Assembly (NCBI GenBank): GCA_964429135.1
Contig: CAYSAU010000014.1
Coordinates: 1 to 64,000 of the forward strand
DNA: 64,000 bases
Reading direction: 5' to 3'
From: CAZSDU01 sp964429135
GTDB taxonomy: Bacteria > Bacteroidota > Bacteroidia > Bacteroidales > FEN-979
Shown here: in pieces, positions 50,983-59,900 of the stretch
Layout: every line of letters starts with the position of its first letter
Position numbering within the stretch: position 1 is the first letter of the stretch
The notes under the pieces: model-generated
The model's database searches: none
The model's input: only the letters and a program-made list of their open reading frames with translations
What the model was told of the DNA's origin: nothing
Program-made: the position numbers and the translations under genes

Positions 50983-51008
50983 TGACAAAAAGCTAACTTC
51001 CGATAATA

Positions 51009-52160
51009 ATGAAAGGAGTAAGACGATATCTCGACAGGATTAAACCTCATTTTCAGAAAGGCGGCCGGTTTGAAAAGCTTCATTCGACCTTTGATGCTTT
51101 TGAAACCTTTCTTTTTGTTCCCAATAAAGTGACCATAGGCGGGAGTCATATCCGTGACGCCGTTGACATGAAAAGAACCATGAGCATCGTTGTATTGGCT
51201 ATGATGCCTCCCCTGCTTTTCGGCATGTGGAATGTTGGTTATCAGCACTTTCTTGCCAACGGAATGGAAAGTACCCTCTGGCATAATTTCTGGTTTGGTT
51301 TCCTTCAGGTTTTACCTATCGTCATTGTTTCTTATGTGACCGGTCTATCCATTGAGTTTGGCTTTGCCCAATTCAGGGGACATGAAGTCAATGAAGGTTT
51401 TTTGGTCACTGGAATGCTGATTCCTCTGGTTATGCCTCCCGATGTTCCCCTCTGGATGGTGGCCCTGGCTACAGCTTTTGCCGTGGTCTTTGCAAAAGAA
51501 GTTTTTGGCGGGACAGGGATGAACATTCTCAATCCCGCCCTTACTGCAAGGGCTTTCTTGTTTTTTGCTTATCCCAAGGAAATGTCAGGTGATCAGGTTT
51601 GGATCGTTGATAAACCGGATGCGTTTACCGGAGCTACTCCGCTTGGGGAGGCACTGATTGGCAAAGTGGAACATATCCCAGCCCCCCTGGATATGTTTTT
51701 TGGATTTATTCCTGGGTCTATCGGAGAAACTTCAACCTTAGCCATTCTGATTGGAGCATTGATTTTATTGGTTACCGGGGTGGCAAGCTGGCGGATCATG
51801 TTTACGGTAGTACTTGGCGGACTGGTTATGGGCTGGATTTTTAACCTTGTTGCTTTAAATTCCTATATGCAGCTCCCTGCATGGGAACACCTGATCATGG
51901 GCGGATTTGCCTTTGGCGCAGTATATATGGCTACGGATCCGGTGACGGGTGCCCAAACAATCAAAGGACAATATATTTATGGCTTTCTGATCGGGTTTTT
52001 TGCCATCCTGGTCAGGGTGTTTAATCCGGCCTATCCGGAAGGAATGATGCTGGCTATCCTCTTCATGAATATCTTCGCCCCCCTGATCGATCATTATGTG
52101 GTTCAGGCAAATATCAGGAAAAGAAGAAAAAGATGGCAGAAATCAACGGTTGAGACTTAA
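51009..52160 (+). CDS. nqrB: Na+-NQR subunit B
   Basis: Integral membrane subunit (383 residues, about ten spans) carrying riboflavin and one covalent FMN. The FMN attachment motif DAFTGATPLGEAL has the threonine in the expected place (S/TGAT-type, near residue 215). Other family strings are GGSHIRDAVDMKRTMSIVVLAMMPPLLFGMWNVGYQ and NILNPALTARAFLFFAYP. The covalent FMN normally needs the flavin transferase ApbE, which is not in this window. Confidence 0.95.
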   Translation: MKGVRRYLDRIKPHFQKGGRFEKLHSTFDAFETFLFVPNKVTIGGSHIRDAVDMKRTMSIVVLAMMPPLLFGMWNVGYQHFLANGMESTLWHNFWFGFLQVLPIVIVSYVTGLSIEFGFAQFRGHEVNEGFLVTGMLIPLVMPPDVPLWMVALATAFAVVFAKEVFGGTGMNILNPALTARAFLFFAYPKEMSGDQVWIVDKPDAFTGATPLGEALIGKVEHIPAPLDMFFGFIPGSIGETSTLAILIGALILLVTGVASWRIMFTVVLGGLVMGWIFNLVALNSYMQLPAWEHLIMGGFAFGAVYMATDPVTGAQTIKGQYIYGFLIGFFAILVRVFNPAYPEGMMLAILFMNIFAPLIDHYVVQANIRKRRKRWQKSTVET

Positions 52161-52188
52161 ACGCGTTTATCTTTAATGCATAAAATCA

Positions 52189-52935
52189 ATGTTCAGTAAC
52201 CGCTACATATTTATTTATTCATCTGTAATGGTGATTATGGTGGCCGTATTGTTGTCATCCACGGCCATGTTTTTACAAGCCCGCCAACAGAAAAACATGA
52301 CGATTGCCAAAATACAGGGTATGCTTGCAGCCTTGAATATTGAAGCTAGTCCGGAAAATGCAGAAGCATTGTACAACAAATACATCAAAGCTGAGCTTGC
52401 TATTGACAAGGAAGGGAAAGTTGCCAGTATCTACAAGGATGGAAAACTTGAAAAGGGGGCAGTAAGGTCGTTTAATCTTGACTTGAAGAAAGAACTATAT
52501 AATAAAAAATCAGGAAAGCCCTTTTTAAGCCCATTATTTATCGCCGAAGTCGAAGGGAAAACTATATATATTGTTCCTTTGCGCGGGGCAGGACTCTGGG
52601 GGCCGCTTTATGGCAATATTGCTCTCGGACCGGATTTCAATGAGATTGTGGGAGCTGAATTTTCCCATGACAAGGAAACTCCGGGGCTCGGGGCAGAAAT
52701 TGCCACGAAAGGTTTTTCCAATCAGTTTATAGGGAAGAAGATTTTTGATCCTGAAGCAAATTTCAGTTCAGTTTTAGTAGTCAAAGGCGGAGCTTCCTCA
52801 ATGTCACCCTCCATGCAGATTCACGGTGTGGATGCCATTTCAGGTGGTACCATTACCAGTCAAGGTGTTAGTGAAATGCTGAAAAACTGTCTTGAAAATT
52901 ATCTCACTTATATTAAAAATAATATTATTCCATGA
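52189..52935 (+). CDS. nqrC: Na+-NQR subunit C
   Basis: A 248-residue subunit with one N-terminal membrane span (FIYSSVMVIMVAVLLSSTAMFLQA) and a periplasmic FMN-binding domain. The FMN attachment motif DAISGGTITSQGVSEML near residue 225 has the threonine of the SGxT type. The preceding FIVPLRGAGLWGPLYG-like string (PLRGAGLWGPLYGNIAL) is also typical. Its stop overlaps the nqrD start (ATGA). Confidence 0.95.
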   Translation: MFSNRYIFIYSSVMVIMVAVLLSSTAMFLQARQQKNMTIAKIQGMLAALNIEASPENAEALYNKYIKAELAIDKEGKVASIYKDGKLEKGAVRSFNLDLKKELYNKKSGKPFLSPLFIAEVEGKTIYIVPLRGAGLWGPLYGNIALGPDFNEIVGAEFSHDKETPGLGAEIATKGFSNQFIGKKIFDPEANFSSVLVVKGGASSMSPSMQIHGVDAISGGTITSQGVSEMLKNCLENYLTYIKNNIIP

Positions 52936-53591
52936 GTGCGGAAATAAAGGAAAGAGATCTGTTGTTTTCTTCAAAAAATCGCAAACTGGTCAGTGCCCCG
53001 ATTAACCGGCAGAACCCCATAACCATGCAGGTACTGGGCATCTGCTCTGCCCTCGCCGTCACAGCCAAGATGGAACCGGCAGTGGTCATGGCCCTTTCAG
53101 TAGTGTTTGTGACGGCCATGGGAAATGTAGTCATTTCGTTGCTGAGAAAAACCATCCCCCCAAGGATACGGATTATTGTTCAGTTGACGGTGATCGCTAC
53201 CCTGGTCATTTTGGTGGATCAGTTTCTAAAGGCTTTTGCCTTTGAGGTCAGTAAGCAGTTATCGGTGTTTGTGGGACTGATTATCACCAACTGTATTATC
53301 ATGGGGAGATTTGAAGCTTTCAGTATGGCCAACAAACCCTGGCCTTCATTTTTGGATGGCGCCGGGAATGGGGCGGGTTATGGTTTGATTCTGATTATTG
53401 TCAGCTTCTTCAGGGAATTATTGGGTTCTGGTTCCATTTGGGGATATCCGGTATTGGAAAAAATGGGTTTATATAAGCTTGGTTATGAAAATAATGGAAT
53501 GATGATCCTTCCGCCCATGGCACTGATCCTTATCGGGGTGATCATCTGGATTCAGCGGTCAAGGTTCCGCGATCTCATTGAAGAACACTGA
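52932..53591 (+). CDS. nqrD: Na+-NQR subunit D
   Basis: A 219-residue hydrophobic subunit with six spans, homologous to RnfE. Strings such as NPITMQVLGICSALAVTAKMEPAVVMALSVVFV, IIVQLTVIATLVILVDQFLKAF, LSVFVGLIITNCIIMGRFEAFS and DGAGNGAGYGLILIIVSFFREL identify it; the conserved Cys of ICSALAVT and of TNCIIMGR bind the iron centre together with NqrE. The last codons overlap the upstream frame of nqrE, but not the chosen nqrE start. Confidence 0.95.
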   Translation: MSAEIKERDLLFSSKNRKLVSAPINRQNPITMQVLGICSALAVTAKMEPAVVMALSVVFVTAMGNVVISLLRKTIPPRIRIIVQLTVIATLVILVDQFLKAFAFEVSKQLSVFVGLIITNCIIMGRFEAFSMANKPWPSFLDGAGNGAGYGLILIIVSFFRELLGSGSIWGYPVLEKMGLYKLGYENNGMMILPPMALILIGVIIWIQRSRFRDLIEEH

Positions 53592-53616
53592 TGTAAAACC
53601 TTTTTATCATCCGATC

Positions 53617-54234
53617 ATGCAAGAAATAGCCAGTATATTCGTCAAGTCCATCTTCATCGACAACATGATTTTTGCGTATTTTCTTGGCATGTGTTCTTAT
53701 ATTGCCGTATCGAAAACCGTTAAAACATCTGTCGGATTGGGTATTGCAGTCATCTTCGTCCTGGGTATCACTGTCCCTGTGAATTACCTGATCAATGAAT
53801 ACCTTTTAGGCCCTGGGGCTTTGGCCTGGTTGGGGCAGGAATTTGCCGGTGTCAGCCTTGATTTCCTCGCCTTTATTGTCTTTATTGCAGTGATTGCATC
53901 CATGGTGCAACTGGTGGAGATGGTAATTGAAAAATTTTCCCCTGCACTCTATAATTCCCTAGGGATATTTCTTCCTTTAATTGCAGTGAACTGTGCCATT
54001 TTAGGCGGTTCTCTTTTTATGCAGGAAAGGGAGTACCAATCGGTGGCCCAGGCCACAGCCTTCGGTCTGGGTTCCGGGATTGGGTGGTTCCTGGCTATCG
54101 TGGGTATTGCTGCCATACGTGAAAAGATACGCTATTCGAATATCCCTGCTCCCTTAAAGGGGCTGGGTATAACCTTCATAATTACTGGACTTATGGGAAT
54201 AGCTTTTATGATGTTTTTGGGAATTAAAATATAA
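53617..54234 (+). CDS. nqrE: Na+-NQR subunit E
   Basis: A 205-residue hydrophobic subunit homologous to RnfA. ATG 53617 gives the family N-terminus (MQEIASIFVKSIFIDNMIFAYFLGMCSYIAV) where the conserved Cys is visible; the longer frame from a TTG at 53578 overlaps nqrD and adds 13 unlikely residues. The second conserved Cys stands in LPLIAVNCAILGGSLFMQER. The protein ends with GIAFMMFLGIKI, as usual. Confidence 0.95.
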   Translation: MQEIASIFVKSIFIDNMIFAYFLGMCSYIAVSKTVKTSVGLGIAVIFVLGITVPVNYLINEYLLGPGALAWLGQEFAGVSLDFLAFIVFIAVIASMVQLVEMVIEKFSPALYNSLGIFLPLIAVNCAILGGSLFMQEREYQSVAQATAFGLGSGIGWFLAIVGIAAIREKIRYSNIPAPLKGLGITFIITGLMGIAFMMFLGIKI

Positions 54235-54252
54235 GCGCTCTAATTAAAGAAC

Positions 54253-55509
54253 ATGTTGTTGCAAGTCAGTATTGGAATCACAGTAATATCGAGCATCGTC
54301 GTTTTTCTTCTTGTACTGCTATTTCTGGTAGGTATTTTGCTATATGCCAGAAATAAGCTCATTCCTCAGGGGAAAGTAAAAATAATCATCAACGAAGAAA
54401 CAGAACTGGAAGTCGATCCGGGGTCGAGTCTTTTAACTACCCTTTCCACTCACGGTATTTATCTGCCTTCAGCTTGCGGGGGTGGAGGTACTTGTGCCAT
54501 GTGCAAATGTCAAGTACTGGAAGGTGGAGGCAGCATCCTTCCGACAGAGGTTGGTTATTTCACACGGAAAGAAAAGCAGGAACACTGGAGACTGGGTTGT
54601 CAGGTCAAAACCAGGGAAGACATGAAGATCGCTATCCCTGCTGAGATCTTCGGAATAAAAAAATGGGAATGCGAAGTCATCTCCAACCGGAATGTGGCCA
54701 CTTACATTAAGGAATTCATCGTCAGGCTTCCGGAAGGGGAAAACCTCGAATTTAAATCAGGGGGGTATGTTCAGATTGATGTTCCGAAATGTGAAGTGGA
54801 TTACAAGGACTTCGATGTGGAAGCGGAGTATCGTGGGGAATGGGATAAGTATAAGATGTGGGATTTAAAAATGATCAATCCCGAACCCATTTTCCGTGCA
54901 TACTCAATGGCCAACCAGCCTTCTGAAGGGAATATCGTAATGCTTAATGTCAGGATTGCCTCTCCGCCCTTTGATAAAACCACAGGAACTTTTATGAAAG
55001 TCAACCCGGGAATCTGTTCATCCTATATTTTTTCCAGAAAAACCGGGGATAAAGTCATTGTTTCCGGACCCTACGGTGAATTTTTTATCAAGGACACCAA
55101 CAGGGAGATGATGTTCATCGGGGGAGGGGCCGGGATGGCTCCTATGAGGTCCCATATTTTTGATCTTTTCAAAACGAAACACACTAGTCGCAAAGCCAGT
55201 TTCTGGTATGGAGGCAGATCAAGACGGGAATTGTTTTATATGGATGAGTTTGAAAAAATTGCAGAAGACAATCCCAATTTTTCATTCCATGTGGCGCTAT
55301 CGGAACCCATGCCCGAAGACCATTGGGATGGGCCTGTAGGCTTCATCCATCAGGTCATCATGGACTCTTACTTGAACAATCACCCTGAACCGGAAGAAAT
55401 TGAATATTACCTCTGTGGCCCACCACAGATGAATGCGGCAGTCTTAAAAATGCTTGACGACTATGGTGTGCCAGAAGAAATGATCGCCTTTGATGATTTT
55501 GGAGGCTAA
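54253..55509 (+). CDS. nqrF: Na+-NQR subunit F (NADH dehydrogenase)
   Basis: The entry subunit: one N-terminal span (about residues 8-30), a 2Fe-2S ferredoxin domain and an FAD/NADH reductase domain. Cluster ligands C75, C81, C84 and C116 (SACGGGGTCAMCKC...RLGC) have exactly the family spacing. RAYSMANQPSE is the FAD-binding motif, GGGAGMAPMRSH the NADH site, and the C-terminal YLCGPPQMNAAV closes it. Its stop TAA (55507-55509) overlaps the stop of the convergent small gene. Confidence 0.95.
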   Translation: MLLQVSIGITVISSIVVFLLVLLFLVGILLYARNKLIPQGKVKIIINEETELEVDPGSSLLTTLSTHGIYLPSACGGGGTCAMCKCQVLEGGGSILPTEVGYFTRKEKQEHWRLGCQVKTREDMKIAIPAEIFGIKKWECEVISNRNVATYIKEFIVRLPEGENLEFKSGGYVQIDVPKCEVDYKDFDVEAEYRGEWDKYKMWDLKMINPEPIFRAYSMANQPSEGNIVMLNVRIASPPFDKTTGTFMKVNPGICSSYIFSRKTGDKVIVSGPYGEFFIKDTNREMMFIGGGAGMAPMRSHIFDLFKTKHTSRKASFWYGGRSRRELFYMDEFEKIAEDNPNFSFHVALSEPMPEDHWDGPVGFIHQVIMDSYLNNHPEPEEIEYYLCGPPQMNAAVLKMLDDYGVPEEMIAFDDFGG

Positions 55510-55712
55510 TTCCCTGTTCCTGCGTCTTTGTTCTTACAGTCTGCTCCGCCTTCCCCATGTCCACAACTACATTTCATGGGTTTTCCGCTTTTAGGATCAC
55601 CACTGGAACAGGTTTTTTTGAATTCACCCCCTTTAATAAGGAACATTTTTATTGACATGGCTGCTATAGCAATAGCCAAAATAACGACGGATAGGAAAAG
55701 GATTTTCCACAT
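55506..55712 (-). CDS. nqrM: NqrM-like small membrane protein for NQR maturation
   Basis: A 68-residue protein with one N-terminal span (ILFLSVVILAIAIAAMSIKMF) and a short tail with four cysteines C35, C48, C50 and C59 (TCSS...MKCSCGHGE...DCKNK). This layout matches NqrM (DUF539), which delivers iron for the Cys4-iron centre between NqrD and NqrE; the AMSxK-type motif after the helix and the Cys positions fit. The usual place is next to nqrF, but here it is convergent, its stop overlapping the nqrF stop. The call is from family memory and the shape, so an unrelated small Cys protein is possible. Confidence 0.7.
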   Translation of the reverse strand: MWKILFLSVVILAIAIAAMSIKMFLIKGGEFKKTCSSGDPKSGKPMKCSCGHGEGGADCKNKDAGTGN

Positions 55713-55754
55713 ATTCCTGAAATAATAATTGAAGAATGGGATTACAAAGATATC

Positions 55755-55799
55755 TTGATTTTGCGTCTTAATAAATATTATCTTTACTTAAGCTTAAGT
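55755..55799 (+). promoter_or_regulatory. Efflux-operon promoter with 14-bp palindrome
   Basis: TTG at 55755-55757, a 21-bp spacer and TATCTTTA (one mismatch to TAnnTTTG) at 55779-55786. Directly after it, at 55786-55799, is the perfect palindrome ACTTAAGCTTAAGT. Lying at the predicted transcript start, it suits a dimeric repressor (TetR- or MarR-like) of the RND operon at 55813. Confidence 0.5.
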
Positions 55800-55812
55800 T
55801 TGAAGTATCAAA

Positions 55813-56862
55813 ATGAAAAAATTTCTTTTTCCCTCCATCGTGACAGTCGTCATCATACTAGTGATTATTTTATTGTTTTATATCGGCAGAAGAAAAGAAA
55901 CAACCATTCGTCAGGATGTGCTCAGTGATATTCCGGTTAACGTTTATGTGATGAAAAAGCAGCAATTGTCCAATCTGGTGAGTATGGTGGGGGTTATCAA
56001 TCCGGTCAACGATGTGAATATCATTTCCGAAGCCCAGGGTGTTGTGAAAACAGTTCATGTTAAAGTGGGGGATAAAGTAAAAAAGGGAACGGTGCTGGTT
56101 GAAATTGATGACCTTGTGCGAAAATCAGATATGGCTCGTTCGGAAATTAACTATTTCAAGGCAAAGCGTGATTTCGAGCGAAATAAAACGTTGTATGAGC
56201 AGAATTCCATCTCTGCTGCACAACTTGACCTCTCGAGGTTGGATATGCAATCAGCTGAGAATGATATGACCCGCTCTCAAAAAGCCCTTGACGATACCAA
56301 AGTGAAAGCGACCATCAGCGGAACAATCAATGCTAAAAAAGTGAATGAAGGTTCTTACGTCCAATTAAATTCGACCCTTGGTAATATCGTGGATATCTCT
56401 ACCCTTAAAGTAAGGGTCAATGTTTCTGAAAAAGATGCTTTTATGCTTCACCCCGGCGATTCGGTCGGAATTACTACGGATGTTTATCCAGGGCAGACCT
56501 TTTTCGGCTTTGTCGATAATATTGCTTCAAAGGCGGATGATGACCACACTTTTCCTATCGAGATCAAACTTCCCAATTCGGCACAATATCCCTTGAAGGG
56601 AGGTATGTTTGCCAGGGTCAATTTTATTTCCATTACCTCAAGGAACACGCTCGCAATTCCCCGTGAAGCATTGACAGGCAGCGTAAAAAATGCACGGGTT
56701 TTCGTCATTACCGGAAATATGGCAAGGTTGCGTAACATTACGATTGGACGTGAATCCGGTCAGTTGTTAGAAGTGTTAAATGGATTGGAAGAAGGAGAAC
56801 TTGTGGTGAGCAGCGGGCAAAGCAACCTCTCAGATAACGTCAGAGTGATTATTATTAAGTAA
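55813..56862 (+). CDS. RND efflux periplasmic adaptor (membrane fusion protein)
   Basis: A 349-residue adaptor with an N-terminal membrane anchor (KKFLFPSIVTVVIILVIILLFYIG). The biotinyl-lipoyl half (ISEAQGVVKTVHVKVGDKVKKGTVLVEIDD) and its partner (VKATISGTINAKKVNEGSYVQLNSTLGNIVDIS) flank a helical hairpin (NYFKAKRDFERNKTLYEQNSISAAQLDLSRLDMQSAENDMTRSQKALDD). A beta-barrel and MP domain follow (KLPNSAQYPLKGGMFARVNF). It bridges the RND pump and the TolC channel of the next gene (50-bp gap) in one operon. Substrates unknown. Confidence 0.9.
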   Translation: MKKFLFPSIVTVVIILVIILLFYIGRRKETTIRQDVLSDIPVNVYVMKKQQLSNLVSMVGVINPVNDVNIISEAQGVVKTVHVKVGDKVKKGTVLVEIDDLVRKSDMARSEINYFKAKRDFERNKTLYEQNSISAAQLDLSRLDMQSAENDMTRSQKALDDTKVKATISGTINAKKVNEGSYVQLNSTLGNIVDISTLKVRVNVSEKDAFMLHPGDSVGITTDVYPGQTFFGFVDNIASKADDDHTFPIEIKLPNSAQYPLKGGMFARVNFISITSRNTLAIPREALTGSVKNARVFVITGNMARLRNITIGRESGQLLEVLNGLEEGELVVSSGQSNLSDNVRVIIIK

Positions 56863-56912
56863 CAAAATATTGAATCCGGACATCTACATTCTTCAATTTT
56901 AAATCATACGAA

Positions 56913-59900
56913 ATGTCCTTGACCGAATTAGCAATCAAAAGGCCTTCTTTTATTATTGTAATCTTCCTGGCACTTGGATTAATAGCAGTATTTGGTTACT
57001 TTCAGCTGGGGTATGAATTGCTGCCCAAAATTGAAGCCCCTTATGTTACGGTTCAGACCATTTATCCCGGAGCTTCACCAGCTGAGGTGGAAAGTAATGT
57101 TACCCGTGTCATTGAAGATGCTTTGTCCGGGATAGAAAAAGTTAAAAATATCACTTCCGTTTCTTATGAAGGATTTTCCATTGTTTTTCTTGAATTTTAT
57201 CGATCGGCTAAAATCAATTTTGCCGTACAGGATGTTCAGCGAAAGGTAAACGAAATCATTTCCACTCTGCCCAAAGATTCAAAAACTCCAGCGCTCCTGA
57301 CATATTCCGCCAGCCAGATGCCTGTTCTAAGGCTTTCCCTGACTTCTAATTTGCCTCCTGCGAAATTTTATACCCTGGTAGACGACCAGATAAAGCCAGG
57401 ACTGTCCAGGGTTCCCGGAGTAGGAAATATCATCATTACCGGTGGCTCAAAAAGAGAAATCCGGGTCAATGTAGACGCTCAGAAAGCAAGGTCCTATGGT
57501 CTTGGGATAGGTCAGGTGGCAAATTCGCTGTATACGGCCAATATTGATTTTCCTACTGGAAAGTTAATGGATCCTTCCCACCAGTTTGTTGTCCGCGTAG
57601 CCGGAAAGTTTACTTCCCTGGAAGAAATGAAAAATCTTGTCGTAGGTTATTCAGCTCAGGGAGGTGAAATACGGTTGAGTGATGTTGCTGAAGTTCAAGA
57701 CGGAACAGTTGATCCGACAAGAATTAGCAGGTTTAACGGGGTTAATGCACTGGGCATGGAGATTCAGAAGCAAAATGATGCCAACATGGTTAAGGTTTGC
57801 GAACTTGTCCATAAGGAATTATCAAGGCTGGAATCCGATTTTAAAAACATCAGGCTGCATTTCGATATCGCGGATGACCAGAGCATTTATACCATGAAAG
57901 CAGCCAATGCCGTAATGGAAGATCTTGGATTGGCGATCCTGCTTGTAGCTTCGGTAATGTTTCTTTTTCTGCATTCATTCAGAACTTCTCTGATCGTAAT
58001 GGTATCCATTCCCTGTTCTCTTACCTCTGCTTTTGTTGTGATGTGGGTTTTTGGTATGAGCTTAAATCTTTTTACTTTACTGGCTTTATCCCTTGTCATC
58101 GGCATTCTGGTGGATGACTCCATTGTGGTACTTGAAAATATATATCACCATTTGGAAAAGGGAGAAGGTAAATTTTCCGCGGCACTCAAAGGAAGAACTG
58201 AAATTGGTTTTGCTGCGGTTTCCATTACCTTTGTCGATATTGTTGTCTTTGTTCCTTTAGCCCTTACTACAGGACTTATCGGCGATATTGTCCGGGGGTT
58301 TTCCATTATTATTCTGGTCTCAACCCTGACCAGCCTCCTGGTCTCATTTACGGTTACTCCGATCCTGGCTTCACGTTTTGCCAGACTTGAATCATACGAA
58401 ACCAGATCCTTGCTAAACCGTTTTGGGAAACTGTTTGAACAAGGCTTCAGTTATATTACTGAAAAATATACTTCCTGGCTTGAATGGAGCCTTTTACATC
58501 CCAACAAAGTGCTTACCCTGGTCGCCGCCGGTCTCTTGCTCACCTTGCTGATTCCCATCGCCGGCCTTACGGGTTTTGAATTTATGAAACAAACCGATCG
58601 CAGCCAGTTTTCTGTTGCCTTGGAATTTGCCCCGGGAACTACCCTTGAAAGCAATAATCGCCAGACCCAAAAAATCGAACAACGTATTGCTGCCCTGCCA
58701 GAAGTCACCAGCATCCTTACCAACATAGGGAAAGGGGGTGATGGCGTATCAACAGATAATCAAACTGAAATTGTGGTATCCTTATGTGCAAAAGAACTTA
58801 GGTCATTGTCAACTGTGGCACTGGGACAGAAAGTAAAAAAACTAACATCAGACATTCCCGGGGTCAAGGTGTATATCAACCAGATTGATTTTACCGGTGG
58901 AACGAGCGGCGCTCCAGTTAGCGTTGAAATCACCGGGGTGAATTTCGACAGTATCATGAAAACTGCTGAAATAGTAGCCCGCAATCTTATTCTGACCCCA
59001 GGAGTGACCTATCTTAAATTTTCTGCTACAAAAGGGAACCCTGAGACCAGGGTGGAAATTGACCGCCAGAAAATGGCTGCCCTGGGACTTACGGTCACGG
59101 ATGTGGGCACCACCCTGCAGGTCGCCCTTACCGGCAATAATGACTCAAAGTATCGTGAGGGCTCTAATCAATATGATATCCGTGTTTCACTCGATAAGTT
59201 CGATCGCAGTAATCCGGACGACATTGCCCATCTTTCTTTTATCAATCCGAAGAAAGAAATCATCGAATTACAGCAGTTTGCCACCATTTATCAATCCTCT
59301 GGCCCAACCAAACTAGAGCGGAAGAACCGCAATGCCATGACCAACGTTAGTGCCTACACCGATGGTTCCCCCAGTGGTTCCGTGATCCAGGCATTTACGG
59401 CAAAAATAGGGGATTCAAAGGCTGAGGGGACAAGGATCAGGTTTGGGGGAGATCAGGATGAAATGCTGACTTCATTTCTTAGCCTTTTTGTTGCACTTAT
59501 TGCCGGAATCCTTTTTGTTTACTTTATCATGGTGATTCTTTACGATTCCTTCGTATATCCTTTTGTGGTCCTATTTTCTATCCCGGTTGCCCTGATTGGA
59601 GCTATTCTTGCCCTTGCCATCACAGGTAATACAATCAATGTGTTTTCCATTCTCGGGTTGATCATGATGGTCGGACTGGTTGCCAAAAATGCCATTCTTA
59701 TTGTTGATCGTGCCAATGAAAGACGTTCTGCAGGGGAAACTATCCGCAACGCATTGATTGATGCTGGCAGAATGCGTATCCGCCCGATTTTCATGACTAC
59801 CTTAGCCATGATCTTCGGGATGCTTCCCATTGCGACGGCTTCAGGTGCAGGTGCAGAATGGAAAAACGGCCTGGCCTGGGTTTTAATTGGCGGCCTGACC

